Positions 26,142 to 35,159 of a stretch of 64,000 bases of DNA are shown here, piece after piece. Each line of letters starts with the position of its first letter. Within the stretch, counting starts at the first letter, position 1. The notes below the pieces were generated by a model that saw nothing but the letters and a program-made list of their open reading frames with translations, was not told the DNA's origin and searched no databases. Where the stretch lies: positions 2,418,001 through 2,482,000 of the forward strand of contig NZ_CP017715.1 in NCBI RefSeq assembly GCF_001854125.1, in the 5' to 3' direction. This stretch comes from Marinobacter salinus. Its GTDB lineage: Bacteria > Pseudomonadota > Gammaproteobacteria > Pseudomonadales > Oleiphilaceae. A program made the translations under genes and the position numbers.

Positions 26142-27136
26142 CCGAAACTCGGCTGAGAACCTGGACCCACACCATAAGTTATGGCCTTGCCACGCTGTTT
26201 ATCGTCACTCTTGCGATGCAAAACCTGCGCTATGGTTTCTACGAACTGTTTTATCTTGCCATCGGCATGGCGGCATTGACACTCGCAGGAGCCGCCTACA
26301 CCTTCATTTGCCGTCGGCATCAGTTGTCCGCGCCAGGACATCTCATTATTCTGTCCGGCCTGAACAGCGGTTTACTTGCTGCGATAATCACTCTCGACAG
26401 CCCCGGCATCAGCCACTGGGCCATGCCACTGCTGGTTCTCAATTTTCTGATCCTTCCCCTCAGGCAAGGCGTGACTCTCTCACTGTTACTCCTGGTTCCT
26501 GCGTCAGTCCTGCTGTTTATCCGGGAACCAGCCGTCGATGCTCTGACCATTATTGCCGGCCTGTTTCTTCTGCTGACTGCGGCGTCTCTCTACATCTGGC
26601 ATTACGACCACATGGCCCAATCAGCTGAAGACCTGGCAATCACAGACCCGCTCACCGGTGCCCACAACGCCCGGTTCCTCGATGAAACACTGCAGAAGGA
26701 AATAAGCAGGGCTATTGCCACAGGCCACGCTCTATCCGTCATCAATCTGAGCATTGACTACGCCGCCGAAGTGGAAGATCTGCATGGCAAGGCGGGCATC
26801 CAGAACCTTTTCCAACATATGACCGAGCATCTTTTCGGTGTCATTCGTGCCGGTGATACGCTGTACACCCTGAACAATTCCGAATTCTTTCTCATTCTGC
26901 CCTTTACACCCGAAGAAGGTGTCAGGGTAATTGCCGAGCGCATTCGCCGCACCATCGCAGAACACGAGTGGCCGGATGTCGGAAAAGCCACCGTCAGCCT
27001 GGGCTGCACCACCCGCGGCCACGGTGACACCCGCACTGACGGGCTGCGCAAGCGGGCGCGTCAGGCCATGGAGGAAGCCCGAAGACGCGGCGCGGATTCA
27101 ACATGGTTCAGCCCGGGAGAGAGCATTACAACATGA
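26138..27136 (+). CDS. Membrane protein with degenerate GGDEF domain (2)
   Basis: 332 residues. Helices at about 12-30, 34-58, 68-86, 93-107, 112-128 and 135-155, then a GGDEF-fold domain starting ITDPLTGAHNARFLDE (168-183). The site itself is NNSEF (246-250) instead of GGDEF (context TLNNSEFFLILPF), again predicting no cyclase activity; the Glu and Phe are kept. It overlaps the genes on both sides by 4 bases (ATGA at each junction), so all three are translated together. It may form a complex with the product of 25125. Confidence 0.86.
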   Translation: MTETRLRTWTHTISYGLATLFIVTLAMQNLRYGFYELFYLAIGMAALTLAGAAYTFICRRHQLSAPGHLIILSGLNSGLLAAIITLDSPGISHWAMPLLVLNFLILPLRQGVTLSLLLLVPASVLLFIREPAVDALTIIAGLFLLLTAASLYIWHYDHMAQSAEDLAITDPLTGAHNARFLDETLQKEISRAIATGHALSVINLSIDYAAEVEDLHGKAGIQNLFQHMTEHLFGVIRAGDTLYTLNNSEFFLILPFTPEEGVRVIAERIRRTIAEHEWPDVGKATVSLGCTTRGHGDTRTDGLRKRARQAMEEARRRGADSTWFSPGESITT

Positions 27137-28581
27137 GCACGGGCTGGCTTGGCGACCTTTCAGCCTGGCTCAGCGTTCATCCAGGCTGGCTGGCTGTTGC
27201 ACTTTTCAGCACAGCTTTCGTTGAATCCCTGGCCATTGCCGGCATTATCGTGCCCGGAGTTGCCATACTGTTCGCAGTTGCCGCCCTCGCTGGCAAAACA
27301 GGCATGCCACTGACGGCCGTATTAATCTGGGCCGGGTTGGGCGCCATCGCAGGGGATACCATCAGTTTTGCTCTCGGCCGAATGCTTCAGGGCAGACTGG
27401 GGACCGTATGGCCCCTGAGTCGTTATCCGGCGCTGATCATCAAAGGAGAAAACTTTTTCCGGCGCCACGGCGGAAAAAGCGTTGTTATTGGCCGCTTCGT
27501 GGGCCCTATTCGCCCGGTCATTCCGCTGATAGCCGGCGCTCTCTGGATGCCCTGGCAACGCTTCCTCGCTTTCAATATCGTGTCTGCCGCAGGTTGGGCA
27601 CCGGTCTATATCCTGCCTGGTTTTCTGGTGGGCAGTGCCCTGGCCGGAGAGATTCAGCCACCAGCGCATTTTTTTGCGGTCGTGGGGATCAGCCTTGCGG
27701 TGCTTTCGATGGTGTATCTGTTGCTGTTTCGGTTCCAGCTTGGCCTTGGCGAGAGCAGCCGGGTGTATTCATGGCTGGAACGCAGCATGGCAAAGTATGA
27801 TGCCACCCACCGCTTCTGGCGCCTTTACACGAACAGCCGCCCTGCCAGGGAAGGGGAGTTTCCTCTGGCTTCGTTCATGCTGGCAATGGGAGCTTTCGGT
27901 CTACTGTTGCTATGGGGACAGCTGGCGGTGCATACGCAGGTTCTGGAACCTTTCAACCTTTTGACACTGGACTGGTTCGAGCAGTTGAGACAACCGCTAC
28001 TGGATGGCCCTGCCATTGCCGCCACACTGCTGGGAGATCCTCCCATCCTTCTCGCAGCCGCCACACTGAGCTGTCTGGCGCTCATCTTCCGGGGCTATTA
28101 CGCCGCCGCAGCTCATATTCTGGCAGCCGCCTTGTTGACCGTGGTTCTGGTCTGGCTACTGAAGTACACCCTGAGCATTCCCCGCCCCGACGAGGTAATG
28201 AGCCCCCCCTCTTCCGGCTCGTTTCCCAGCGGGCACAGTGCCGGCATTACGGTCTTCGTCACCCTTCTCGCCAGTTTCGTGGCAGGTGAGACCCGTTACC
28301 GAAAACGCTGGCAGACCTACGTACTGTTGTCGTTGCCTTTGTTGCCCGTCGCCATCAGCCGGTTGTACCTGGGCGTCCACTGGTTCACGGACATTATCGG
28401 GGGAGTACTGCTGGGACTGGCTATTACAGGGAGCGTCCGGGCGAGCTACAGTCGTTTTGACAGAGTGCCTCTGGGAACAGACGTATCCCTGATACTGGCG
28501 GGCATCTTGTGGTTCGCGTTTACAATCGGCTACCTGTTTTTATCCTGGCCGGACGCGCTGGCCGCATATCGCTCGGTCTAG
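27133..28581 (+). CDS. DedA - PAP2 phosphatase fusion membrane protein
   Basis: 482 residues from ATG 27133, which overlaps the previous stop (ATGA); earlier codons in frame are inside that gene. Residues 1-210 are a DedA (SNARE-associated) domain with ESLAIAGIIVPGVAILF, GAIAGDTISFALGR and GRFVGPIRPVIPLIAGALWMP. Residues about 245-482 are a PAP2 phosphatase with all three motifs: KYTLSIPRP (KX6RP), PSGHS and SRLYLGVHWFTD (SRX5HX3D). It would dephosphorylate undecaprenyl pyrophosphate or phosphatidate at the membrane. The DedA half may flip or bring the lipid. The 3' end overlaps the next convergent gene by 4 bases. Confidence 0.92.
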   Translation: MSTGWLGDLSAWLSVHPGWLAVALFSTAFVESLAIAGIIVPGVAILFAVAALAGKTGMPLTAVLIWAGLGAIAGDTISFALGRMLQGRLGTVWPLSRYPALIIKGENFFRRHGGKSVVIGRFVGPIRPVIPLIAGALWMPWQRFLAFNIVSAAGWAPVYILPGFLVGSALAGEIQPPAHFFAVVGISLAVLSMVYLLLFRFQLGLGESSRVYSWLERSMAKYDATHRFWRLYTNSRPAREGEFPLASFMLAMGAFGLLLLWGQLAVHTQVLEPFNLLTLDWFEQLRQPLLDGPAIAATLLGDPPILLAAATLSCLALIFRGYYAAAAHILAAALLTVVLVWLLKYTLSIPRPDEVMSPPSSGSFPSGHSAGITVFVTLLASFVAGETRYRKRWQTYVLLSLPLLPVAISRLYLGVHWFTDIIGGVLLGLAITGSVRASYSRFDRVPLGTDVSLILAGILWFAFTIGYLFLSWPDALAAYRSV

Positions 28582-29171
28582 CCGTCCTCCAAAGCTTCCA
28601 GTAACTCCTGCAGCCGGCTTAACCTCTCCAGAGGATCCTGCAGTTCAACAAGCCGTTGCTTTTCCTGCTTATCCAGGGGGAGGAGCTCAGCAAGACGCCA
28701 ACCAACCTGCCTGGCATCTTCATAATCCACATTCATATCGAGATCACGGATAACCGGGTGCCGGAAAAGCGCCCGCAACACCGACGGCAATTCGATGAAA
28801 CGCTCCGGCACCTCACGACTGGCCTCATCCATCAGGACTTCCAGATCACCAAGATTGAGACCATCTTCCTGTTGCCAGCTGTGAATGACGGACACCTTGG
28901 CAGCTCCCTCAACCGTGATCCCCAGCAAACCGTTTTCGAGCTGTTGGAAGTCAATAATGCGGACATACGTACCGATGTTGTAGAAAGCATTGGCAGGGCC
29001 TGTCTCGCTACCATCCCGCAAAAGGACCACGACAAATCCGCGGTCTTCCTTGAAACACTGTTTAAGCATGTCAATGTAGCGCGGCTCAAACAACTGCAAG
29101 GGAATCCTTCCATTGGGAAGGACAATGGAATTCAGGGGGAAGAGTGGTACATTCGTCTCAGGAACTGTCAC
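28578..29171 (-). CDS. LON substrate-binding-domain (PUA-like) protein
   Basis: 197 residues from GTG at 29171, with GGAG 11 bases upstream; 24 more in-frame codons to 29243 overlap the upstream gene's end and look unlike the family. This is the Lon N-terminal domain alone, without the AAA+ or protease parts: VPLFPLNSIVLPNGRIPLQLFEPRYIDML, then FVVVLLRDGSETG and GTYVRIIDF. The helical C-terminal half ends RLQELLEALEDG. Free-standing LON-domain proteins are common in Pseudomonas and Marinobacter; the role is unproven, perhaps protein quality control. Confidence 0.88.
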   Translation of the reverse strand: MTVPETNVPLFPLNSIVLPNGRIPLQLFEPRYIDMLKQCFKEDRGFVVVLLRDGSETGPANAFYNIGTYVRIIDFQQLENGLLGITVEGAAKVSVIHSWQQEDGLNLGDLEVLMDEASREVPERFIELPSVLRALFRHPVIRDLDMNVDYEDARQVGWRLAELLPLDKQEKQRLVELQDPLERLSRLQELLEALEDG

Positions 29172-29208
29172 CGGAAAGCAGACTCCAAAATTAGTACGGT
29201 AAAAATAG

Positions 29209-30465
29209 TCATCGGATCGACAACAGCTGCTGGACTTCATCAACCCGGGCGCGGGCCTCCGTGAGAAGCTGCAGGCTACGGGATGCGTTCAGTTCCATTT
29301 CTCCCAGCCGGCGGTAAGCGGGTACCTGATCAAAGGACGGTAAATCGGCATTCTGGCTGGATCCAATCATCGAATGCAGTTGGGCGACGATCACCACATC
29401 TGCCAGTTGCGGTTCGGATTCGCGACACTCGTGATGCCAGTTCTCTGCGTGACGCACGGCTTCCACGAATGCCGGCGGGAACGACCAGCTCTCCAATACC
29501 GCAGTGCCAACATCCGCGCGCAGTTCGCGAATGGCATGCTGGAGATTGGACTCGTCGGTAAACAGCCTGGTGTGATGCTCGGCCTGAACCAGCACCGGCA
29601 CGACACCGATATCGTGAAGCAGCCCCGCGAGCAAGGCCTCTTCCGGATTCAGCTTCGTAGCATGATCGGCCAGAACCCAGGAAAGGGCTGCCACTTCGCG
29701 GGAATGGCGCCAGAGTTTCTCCATTTCTTTCTGCAGAGACGCTTGCCGGGTCTTGAACACCTCCCTCATGGAAAACACCGTCACCAGTTGCCGCGTTGTT
29801 CTCATCCCCAAACGAACAACCGCTTCCCGAACATTGCGGACATCACTGAACCCGCGATAAAGCGGACTATTGCACGCCCGCACGAGCTTGGCCGCCATAG
29901 AGGGGTCCGCGGACACTGCGCTGGCAACCTGATCGGCTGTTGAGTCTTCACGATCGACTGCACGTCGCACCTTCCATGCCACATCCGGAACACTTGGCAG
30001 CTTGATCTGGTTAGAGCGGAGCTCGGAGTAAAACTCCATCAACAGGTGGTGCTCTTCGCTCTCGCCTCCCCCCAGATCCTCACCGGCATCCATCTCGACC
30101 TGGGCAACCGGCGCTGACCGCAGCATCTGGTTGAGAATGTCTTGCGCGACAACGAGAAACTCGCAAGGTTTTACGGCCGTCACTTCGTACATCCGGGGCT
30201 GAAGCCGTGCAATCGGGTGAAACGCCTTGTCACTTTCTGCCTCAATTATGGACTTACGACCGTCAATCGCTTCAAGCTCGACCTGGCCACTCACCAGAAA
30301 AAATTCGAGCCCGTCCCGAACGCCACGCTCAAGCACCCGTTGCCCCGGGCCAAGAGCTCGACGCTCCGCCCGGCTGGCAAGAAGCACCAGTTGATCATCA
30401 CTAAGCCGGTTCAGCGGCTGGAATTCTTTGAGACGACGAAGCGACAGGCTGTCCTGGCCGGCCAT
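29209..30465 (-). CDS. HDOD-domain signalling protein with cNMP-binding-like N-terminus
   Basis: 418 residues from ATG 30465, which has AGGAG 7 bases upstream (a TTG two codons earlier is too close). N-terminal part (about 10-115) looks like a cyclic-nucleotide-binding fold: FQPLNRLSDDQLVLLASRAERRALGPGQRVLERG, then a short beta region. HDOD domain (about 150-355): KLPSVPDVAWKVRRAV, ADPSMAAKLVRACNSPLYRG, VVRLGMRTTRQLV and GLLHDIGVVPVL. The HD site keeps His-Asp in LLHDIG, but HDOD proteins usually lack phosphodiesterase activity. It probably acts in a signalling pathway. Its 3' end lies 37 bases before the LON-domain gene, so they form one unit. Confidence 0.88.
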   Translation of the reverse strand: MAGQDSLSLRRLKEFQPLNRLSDDQLVLLASRAERRALGPGQRVLERGVRDGLEFFLVSGQVELEAIDGRKSIIEAESDKAFHPIARLQPRMYEVTAVKPCEFLVVAQDILNQMLRSAPVAQVEMDAGEDLGGGESEEHHLLMEFYSELRSNQIKLPSVPDVAWKVRRAVDREDSTADQVASAVSADPSMAAKLVRACNSPLYRGFSDVRNVREAVVRLGMRTTRQLVTVFSMREVFKTRQASLQKEMEKLWRHSREVAALSWVLADHATKLNPEEALLAGLLHDIGVVPVLVQAEHHTRLFTDESNLQHAIRELRADVGTAVLESWSFPPAFVEAVRHAENWHHECRESEPQLADVVIVAQLHSMIGSSQNADLPSFDQVPAYRRLGEMELNASRSLQLLTEARARVDEVQQLLSIR

Positions 30466-30640
30466 TGGCAAGCTCCTACTTTGACTAAAACGAGCGAACG
30501 GTTTTTTTCAATTCTGTTAAACATTGTAACTACCGACAGCCAAAACAACCATGCGATAGGAGTCTAATCTGGTATCCTCTTCTTTTAGTCAATGCCATCA
30601 GGTATCAATCATCAGGTAATAACAGAGAGACCATCACACC

Positions 30641-32476
30641 ATGCCTCAGTATCGATCGCGGACATCCACCGCAGGCCGTAACATGGCCGGCGCCCGCGCC
30701 CTCTGGCGCGCCACCGGCATGAAGACCGAGGATTTCGGCAAACCCATCATCGCTGTCGCCAACTCCTTCACCCAGTTTGTTCCCGGTCATGTCCACCTCA
30801 AGGATCTGGGCCAGCTGGTCTGTCGCGAAATCGAAGCTGCCGGTGGTGTCGCCAAGGAGTTCAATACGATCGCCGTGGACGACGGCATCGCAATGGGTCA
30901 CGACGGCATGTTGTACTCACTCCCTTCCCGCGAAATAATCGCAGACTCTGTGGAGTACATGGTCAACGCTCACTGCGCCGACGCGCTGGTGTGCATCTCA
31001 AACTGCGACAAAATCACACCTGGCATGCTGATGGCAGCCATGCGCCTGAACATTCCGACGATCTTCGTTTCCGGCGGTCCGATGGAAGCGGGTAAAACCA
31101 AGTTATCCGAGCATAAACTCGATCTGGTCGACGCCATGGTCATCGCCGCAGATCCCGATGCCGATGACGAGAAGGTTGCGGAATACGAACGTAGCGCCTG
31201 CCCCACCTGCGGATCCTGCTCTGGCATGTTCACCGCTAACTCCATGAACTGCCTGACAGAAGCCATCGGCCTCGCGCTGCCAGGCAACGGATCATTGCTG
31301 GCCACCCACGCCGATCGCGAACAGTTGTTCCTGAAGGCCGGTCGTCAGATTGTGGAGAATGCACGCCGCTATTACGAGCAGGATGATGCCAGCGTACTGC
31401 CTCTGAGCATCGCCTCAATGGCTGCATTTGAAAACGCCATGGTGATGGACATTGCAATGGGCGGGTCCACCAACACCATTCTTCACCTGCTCGCTGCCGC
31501 CCAGGAAGGTGGCGTGCCCTTTACCCTGAACGAGATTGACCAGCTATCCCGGAGCGTGCCGCAGCTCTGCAAGGTTGCTCCCAACTCACCGAAATATCAC
31601 ATGGAAGATGTGCACCGCGCCGGCGGAATCATGGGTATTCTTGGTGAACTGGAGCGCGGCGGCCTGATAAACACCGACTTGCCGACGGTCCACAGCAAAA
31701 CCATGAAGGAAGCGCTGGAAACCTGGGATATCATGCGTTCACCGTCCTCCGAAGTGGTGGAGTTGTATAAAGCCGGGCCTGCGGGCATTCCAACCCAGAC
31801 AGCCTTCAGCCAGAGCACTCGCTGGCCAACACTGGACGGGGATCGCGAGACCGGATGCATCCGGTCAGTCGAAAACGCCTATTCTTCTGAAGGTGGTCTG
31901 GCAGTTCTCTACGGCAATATTGCTATGGACGGCTGCGTGGTGAAGACCGCCGGGGTGGATGAGAGCATTTATGTCTTTGAAGGCAAAGCTCGGGTATTCG
32001 AGAGCCAGGATTCCGCAGTCGCCGGCATTCTGGGTGACGAGGTCAAGTCTGGCGAAGTGGTCATCATCCGTTACGAAGGCCCCCGTGGCGGGCCAGGCAT
32101 GCAGGAAATGCTCTACCCGACCAGTTACCTGAAATCCAAAGGTCTTGGAAAGGACTGCGCCCTGCTGACCGATGGCCGCTTTTCCGGCGGTACCTCGGGG
32201 CTCTCTATAGGTCACGCATCACCTGAGGCTGCAGCGGGTGGAGCCATCGGCCTGATCGAGAACGGCGATTTGATCCGTATCGACATTCCCAACCGGACCA
32301 TCAATGTGCAACTGGATCAACATGAGCTTGATCGTCGCCGGGAAGCCCGTGACGCCCTGGGCTGGAAGCCGGAGCTTCCCCGGGACCGGAAGGTCTCTGC
32401 AGCGCTCAAGGCCTACGCCCTGCTTGCCACCAGTGCAGACAAAGGTGCTGTAAGGGACCTGTCCAAGCTCGACTGA
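30641..32476 (+). CDS. ilvD: Dihydroxy-acid dehydratase IlvD
   Basis: Iron-sulfur dehydratase of valine, isoleucine and leucine synthesis. 611 residues. Features: [11 protein letters not shown] (first cluster Cys), [19 protein letters not shown] (cluster and active-site region), [12 protein letters not shown], and the C-terminal [24 protein letters not shown] 30641 follows a normal upstream region. No ilv neighbours. A strong terminator follows. Confidence 0.97.
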   Translation: MPQYRSRTSTAGRNMAGARALWRATGMKTEDFGKPIIAVANSFTQFVPGHVHLKDLGQLVCREIEAAGGVAKEFNTIAVDDGIAMGHDGMLYSLPSREIIADSVEYMVNAHCADALVCISNCDKITPGMLMAAMRLNIPTIFVSGGPMEAGKTKLSEHKLDLVDAMVIAADPDADDEKVAEYERSACPTCGSCSGMFTANSMNCLTEAIGLALPGNGSLLATHADREQLFLKAGRQIVENARRYYEQDDASVLPLSIASMAAFENAMVMDIAMGGSTNTILHLLAAAQEGGVPFTLNEIDQLSRSVPQLCKVAPNSPKYHMEDVHRAGGIMGILGELERGGLINTDLPTVHSKTMKEALETWDIMRSPSSEVVELYKAGPAGIPTQTAFSQSTRWPTLDGDRETGCIRSVENAYSSEGGLAVLYGNIAMDGCVVKTAGVDESIYVFEGKARVFESQDSAVAGILGDEVKSGEVVIIRYEGPRGGPGMQEMLYPTSYLKSKGLGKDCALLTDGRFSGGTSGLSIGHASPEAAAGGAIGLIENGDLIRIDIPNRTINVQLDQHELDRRREARDALGWKPELPRDRKVSAALKAYALLATSADKGAVRDLSKLD

Positions 32477-32497
32477 GAGCAAGGCAAGCCCCCCATC

Positions 32498-32531
32498 AAA
32501 AAGCCCGCTCAGGTATCCTGGCGGGCTTTTT
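32498..32531 (+). terminator. Rho-independent terminator of ilvD
   Basis: GCCCGC (32503-32508) pairs with GCGGGC (32521-32526), with inner CAGG (32510-32513) / CCTG (32517-32520), a loop TAT and a T-run 32527-32531. Five A flank it on the left, so it may also end the convergent minus-strand gene. Confidence 0.9.
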
Positions 32532-32546
32532 CATTGCTGACCGGCC

Positions 32547-32966
32547 TTACCAGAGCGACCAGCCACCGTCATCGTCTTCTTCAATGACTTCTTCCTCGGC
32601 TGCTGCTTCCGGCTCGGCGGAGGTAGCAGGCTCAGCTGTTGAGGGGGCAGCTGAACTTGTGGTGGTCTGGGCGGGGGCCGACGATGCGGCAGCCACCTGG
32701 ACTGAAATCATACCCAACGCTTTCTTGGTCTCTTCATTAAGAATCCCGGTAGCCTGCAGACCGTTATCCTTCTGGAACTTCGTCAGGGCCGAACGGGTGA
32801 CATCGTCCATTTGGGAACTGACATTTGTGATGTTGTAACCTGCCCCGTATAACGCATTCTTGAGTGCAACGGTTTCATCGGCAAAAGCTGCGGGCGCAAG
32901 CCCGAGCATAAAGGCAGTGCCGGCTGCCAGCGCCAGACGGCCCAGAGGGTTGGTCACTTTTCTCAT
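32547..32966 (-). CDS. Small secreted peptidoglycan-binding-domain (PG_binding_1) protein
   Basis: 139 residues from ATG 32966, with AGGTGA 7 bases upstream; an ATG at 32981 has a site only 2 bases away. Signal peptide to about residue 29 (APAAFA). A PG_binding_1 domain follows (about 30-87): ALKNALYGAGYNITNVSSQMDD, then ALTKFQKDNGLQATGILNEETKKAL. Then an Ala/Ser/Thr-rich linker and a strongly acidic tail ending DDDGGWSLW. Lone peptidoglycan-binding proteins usually attach to the wall; the acidic tail is unusual. The stop is 15 bases beyond the ilvD terminator. Confidence 0.83.
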   Translation of the reverse strand: MRKVTNPLGRLALAAGTAFMLGLAPAAFADETVALKNALYGAGYNITNVSSQMDDVTRSALTKFQKDNGLQATGILNEETKKALGMISVQVAAASSAPAQTTTSSAAPSTAEPATSAEPEAAAEEEVIEEDDDGGWSLW

Positions 32967-33089
32967 GGTACTCACCTGCATTACTCCTGATATCTCTCCG
33001 ATACCTGTTTCTTTTTTGTTATGTGGTGCCTATCTCCACCAGCTGGGGCAAACACTGAAAAGCGTATCACACTTTAGTCGGACGTCGCC

Positions 33090-34190
33090 TTAACCTCGAT
33101 CACGGTCCGCCTCGTCGGAGCCGGCATCCCGATGCACAGCCAAATGGGCTTCGTGGCCGAACTCGCGGATAAATATGCCCCAGAACGACATGAAAAGGGC
33201 AGCCACAAGCGGGCCCATGACGAAACCATTCACACCGAACATAACAATGCCCCCCAACGTGGACAGCAACACGATGTAGTCGGGCAGTTTCGTGTCCCTG
33301 CCTACAAGCAACGGACGCAACAGGTTGTCTGCAAGCCCAATGACCACAATGCCAAAAACAGTCAGTACGGCTGCCTCAATGACATCCCCTATGGCCGCCA
33401 GATAAACCGCGGCAGGCACCCACACCAGGGCGGCTCCCACTGCCGGCAACAGCGAGACGATCGCCATCACCACGCCCCAAAGCAAGGCTCCGTTGATTCC
33501 AAGGATCCAGAAAATAATGCCGCCCAGCGCTCCCTGAATAATGGCAATCAGCAAGTTGCCCTTTACCGTTGCCCGAGTAACCTCGGCGAACTTCGCGAAC
33601 AGCAGGCGCTCCCTTTCATCGCCCAGGGGCAAGGCACGTATAATAAGCTCCACCAGTTTGTTGCCATCCCGCAAAAGGAAAAAGGCAAGGTAGACCATCA
33701 GTGCCAATCCAAGGAAAAACTGGAAGGTATTCTGGCCAAAACCAAGAGCCTGCTTCGCCAGGAACTGACTGCCGCCCACAAAAATACTGACGGTACGATC
33801 CCGGAGTTCAGCAAAGCTCACGTCAAACTGCGCCAGGAAATGCTGTATTGCGGGGAACGACTTATTGACCTGATCTATGTATTCCCCCGGGCGGATTTCG
33901 CCGCTTTGAATCTGCTGATACAGCGCCACACCCTCCGCGACGAGCGAGGTCACCAGAACAAGCACTGGAATCACCACGATAACCATACAGATCACGAGCG
34001 TAATCAACGCGTTAATGTTCGGCCGCTCGCCCAGCTTCCGAATCAGCAACTGCTGCACCGGGTGAAAGATCAACGCAATGGCCACTGCCCAGAATATTGG
34101 CCCGAAGAACGGTTTCATCAGAAACACGAAGGCCAGGGAAACTCCCACCAGCATCGCGAGGAAGGTCCGTGTTTCAAGTTTTGCGTACAT
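33090..34190 (-). CDS. AI-2E family transporter (PerM/YdiK-like permease)
   Basis: 366 residues from ATG 34190, with AAGG just upstream. About eight membrane helices with the family's two halves: two or three helices at the N-terminus (to about 100), a soluble middle segment with FVGGSQFLAKQALGFGQ, and a C-terminal bundle with LLPAVGAALVWVPAAVYL, GLADNLLRPLLVG and LSTLGGIVMFGVNGFVMGPLVAALFMSFW. The family includes TqsA, but its substrates are mostly unknown. The C-terminal tail is charged (DEADRDRG). Confidence 0.9.
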   Translation of the reverse strand: MYAKLETRTFLAMLVGVSLAFVFLMKPFFGPIFWAVAIALIFHPVQQLLIRKLGERPNINALITLVICMVIVVIPVLVLVTSLVAEGVALYQQIQSGEIRPGEYIDQVNKSFPAIQHFLAQFDVSFAELRDRTVSIFVGGSQFLAKQALGFGQNTFQFFLGLALMVYLAFFLLRDGNKLVELIIRALPLGDERERLLFAKFAEVTRATVKGNLLIAIIQGALGGIIFWILGINGALLWGVVMAIVSLLPAVGAALVWVPAAVYLAAIGDVIEAAVLTVFGIVVIGLADNLLRPLLVGRDTKLPDYIVLLSTLGGIVMFGVNGFVMGPLVAALFMSFWGIFIREFGHEAHLAVHRDAGSDEADRDRG

Positions 34191-34333
34191 AATCCTTGTT
34201 ACCCCGAGCAAATTAAGGCGGATAACGATGGGCCGCCATACCCCTTATCAGCGCTAGCCTATCACGGTGGCATGGCGAGTGTAGTCCGCTTCAGGTTATA
34301 GTGGACGGTTATTGATCAGCCACTAAACAGGTC

Positions 34334-34684
34334 ATGTTGTTGGAACTGGAAACCTTCACCACAGAAACCGCTCTGGAAGCGGCTATTGAGTTACGCAGGG
34401 TGCTGGCAGCCCGCACCCATCGCCGCAAGGTTATGGGGCAGGACGTTCTGGTCCCCGGCCAGCTGGGCGAAGCCCTGCACTTGCCCAAAATCATCAACCG
34501 ACTCCAGAGCAAACAACAGAGGCAGCGAGATCAGGGATTGGATGATTTTCAGGAGTTGTGGCCCACCCTTTCCCCAAGAACCCGCGAAAAAGTGCTCAAT
34601 GCCATTGGCTGGTACAATCCAAAAGAGCTTGACTGGGAAGACAAGCGCTCCAACAGACGCCCGCTGGTCGATCCGGACAACTGA
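34334..34684 (+). CDS. Small unknown protein
   Basis: 116 residues, basic-acidic mixed, no signal or membrane segment. It is helical in the first part (TALEAAIELRRVLAARTHRRKVMG) and has LGEALHLPKIINRLQSKQQRQRDQGLDDFQELWPTLSPRTREKVLNAIGWYNPKELDW. A weak AGG precedes ATG 34334. I do not recognise a family. Codon use looks normal and the frame is intact, so it is probably a real gene. It faces the permease gene divergently. Confidence 0.65.
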   Translation: MLLELETFTTETALEAAIELRRVLAARTHRRKVMGQDVLVPGQLGEALHLPKIINRLQSKQQRQRDQGLDDFQELWPTLSPRTREKVLNAIGWYNPKELDWEDKRSNRRPLVDPDN

Positions 34685-34758
34685 TCCGTATAGACAACTG
34701 GGCAGACTTTGAACTGTCACACTCTGTCCTTATGTTTGAGACTATCAGGAGGGTATTC

Positions 34759-35013
34759 ATGAGTATGACCGAACAACAGCATTACACTGCCGAATTAGCC
34801 GCAAACAGTGCAGTACCAACTCTGCTTTGTGGCCATTGCCGCTCAACTCTGTCTCGCGCCAGAATCTTTCATAATAAGGGAGACAGCCAGCAGTTGACTG
34901 ACTGCAAAACGATCGCTCTCTGTTCTGCCGATGACTGCGGTGCCGTCAATTGTTGCGACAATGCCATGGCCCACATTGACAACCCTGAAAAGCTACTTGG
35001 GCTCGCCTCCTGA
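34759..35013 (+). CDS. Small Cys-rich unknown protein
   Basis: 84 residues from ATG 34759, chosen for AGGAGG 5 bases upstream; an earlier ATG at 34732 has none. Cys are arranged as LLCGHCRS, LTDCKTIALCSADDCGAVNCC, suggesting a zinc or metal site. No signal peptide. No family recognised. It lies 74 bases after the previous small gene and may share its transcript. Confidence 0.65.
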   Translation: MSMTEQQHYTAELAANSAVPTLLCGHCRSTLSRARIFHNKGDSQQLTDCKTIALCSADDCGAVNCCDNAMAHIDNPEKLLGLAS

Positions 35014-35159
35014 TTCAAAGCGGCAACGCTCTGTTACGCAACTCAAACACACAAAATTTCCATCTGATTTATCCTGACCTACGACGATTGTTTAAGGGAA
35101 TCACGGGAAACAGCCGGTTCCGACAATCACGCAACCAATCAGTCAGGACAGTCGATGGC

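Noticed and set aside
33132..34301. 389-codon plus-strand frame
   Set aside because: Antisense to the AI-2E family permease; the product is His/Gln-rich with no fold.
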